Shown here: positions 5,987-6,124 of the stretch, piece after piece
Layout of the letters: each line of letters opens with the position of its first letter
Numbering within the stretch: the first letter of the stretch is position 1
Assembly: GCA_030743915.1 (NCBI GenBank)
Contig: JASLRP010000336.1
Location: 1 to 6,124 of the forward strand
Reading direction: 5' to 3'
Source of the DNA: SAR202 cluster bacterium
Lineage (GTDB): Bacteria; Chloroflexota; Dehalococcoidia; Lucifugimonadales; UBA1123
Length of the DNA stretch: 6,124 nt
Notes under the pieces: generated by a model
What the model saw: the letters and a program-made list of their open reading frames with translations, nothing else
Told to the model about the DNA's origin: nothing
The model's database searches: none
Position numbers and translations under genes: made by a program

Positions 5987-6021
5987 GGGTAGTGTCCTGA
6001 GATAATCTCAAGACACTACCC
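5987..6021. repeat. 35-bp near-perfect palindrome
   Basis: The left arm GGGTAGTGTCCTGAGAT (5987-6003) and right arm ATCTCAAGACACTACCC (6005-6021) are complementary at 16 of 17 positions around a single central A (6004). The one mismatch pairs C5997 with A6011. In minus-strand RNA it becomes a G-U wobble, so a hairpin would fold best when transcribed toward the Nudix gene. No T-run follows on either strand, so it is not a standard intrinsic terminator. The left arm contains the right copy of module B (AGTGTCCTGA). It could be a protein-binding operator, an RNA leader hairpin, or the fused or folded end of a mobile element. Confidence 0.75.
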
Positions 6022-6124
6022 CATCATCTGCTCTCGTTTCCTAGTCCAATGATGGTTTTGTTAGACGCTCTAATACTACAGCCGCACTTTAACAATGTAG
6101 AATAGACTGCCAGATTATATGTCA
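6022..6124. other. AT-rich right edge with no recognisable feature
   Basis: The last 103 nt are much more AT-rich than the rest (22/60 GC at 6061-6120). I see no tRNA fold, no well-spaced promoter on either strand and no family-like protein. One minus-strand frame stays open from the edge for 32 codons, which is too short to call. Confidence 0.4.

Noticed and set aside
5327..6021. CRISPR array or integron attachment sites
   Set aside because: There are only two imperfect copies separated by a whole gene, with no regular spacers, no integrase and no recognisable attC core.
6058..6076. TTGTTA and TAATAC as a plus-strand promoter
   Set aside because: The boxes are only 7 nt apart, far short of the roughly 17 nt needed.
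6024..6122. Minus-strand frame open from the right edge for about 32 codons
   Set aside because: Short enough to occur by chance, and it ends beside the palindrome without any recognisable protein feature.

Overview
This looks like a piece of a bacterial chromosome, possibly Chloroflexota of the Dehalococcoidia/SAR202 type. That placement is an inference from two habits: a lipoprotein with a long Thr/Pro linker built of T-P-V-P-T-x units, and an adjacent pair of CaiB/BaiF CoA-transferase genes beside an alpha/beta hydrolase. No rRNA, tRNA, phage or transposase gene is visible, so the taxonomy is not firm.

Layout. Positions 1-162 are the 3' end of an unidentified plus-strand gene. Positions 226-870 encode a secreted lipoprotein with a Thr/Pro stalk and a beta-rich C-terminal part. 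Positions 949-1482 encode a Nudix hydrolase with a TTG start. Positions 1567-2448 encode a serine alpha/beta hydrolase. After a 174-nt gap come two CaiB/BaiF family III CoA-transferase genes (2623-3951 and 3948-5222) joined by an ATGA stop/start overlap. A 214-nt intergenic stretch then separates these from a convergent, minus-strand Nudix gene (5437-5931). The last 193 nt hold repeats and a strong palindrome but no gene I can support.

How the genes fit together. The two CoA-transferases are almost certainly translated as a coupled pair. The first has an Asp where family III enzymes carry the catalytic carboxylate. The second has Trp/His there in an ungapped local alignment. This suggests a heteromeric enzyme with one active and one structural or regulatory subunit. 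The upstream hydrolase may act on the same organic-acid or ester pathway, but its substrate cannot be read from sequence. The lipoprotein and the two Nudix genes have no visible functional link to this core.

Composition. The 1567-5222 core is more GC-rich than the flanks. Hand counts of single 60-base blocks gave 39/60 GC at 3121-3180, 32/60 at 1081-1140, 31/60 at 5641-5700 and 22/60 at 6061-6120. The minus-strand Nudix gene is bracketed by a two-part imperfect direct repeat, and a 35-bp near-perfect palindrome lies just upstream of it. This is the part of the window that standard gene annotation explains least.
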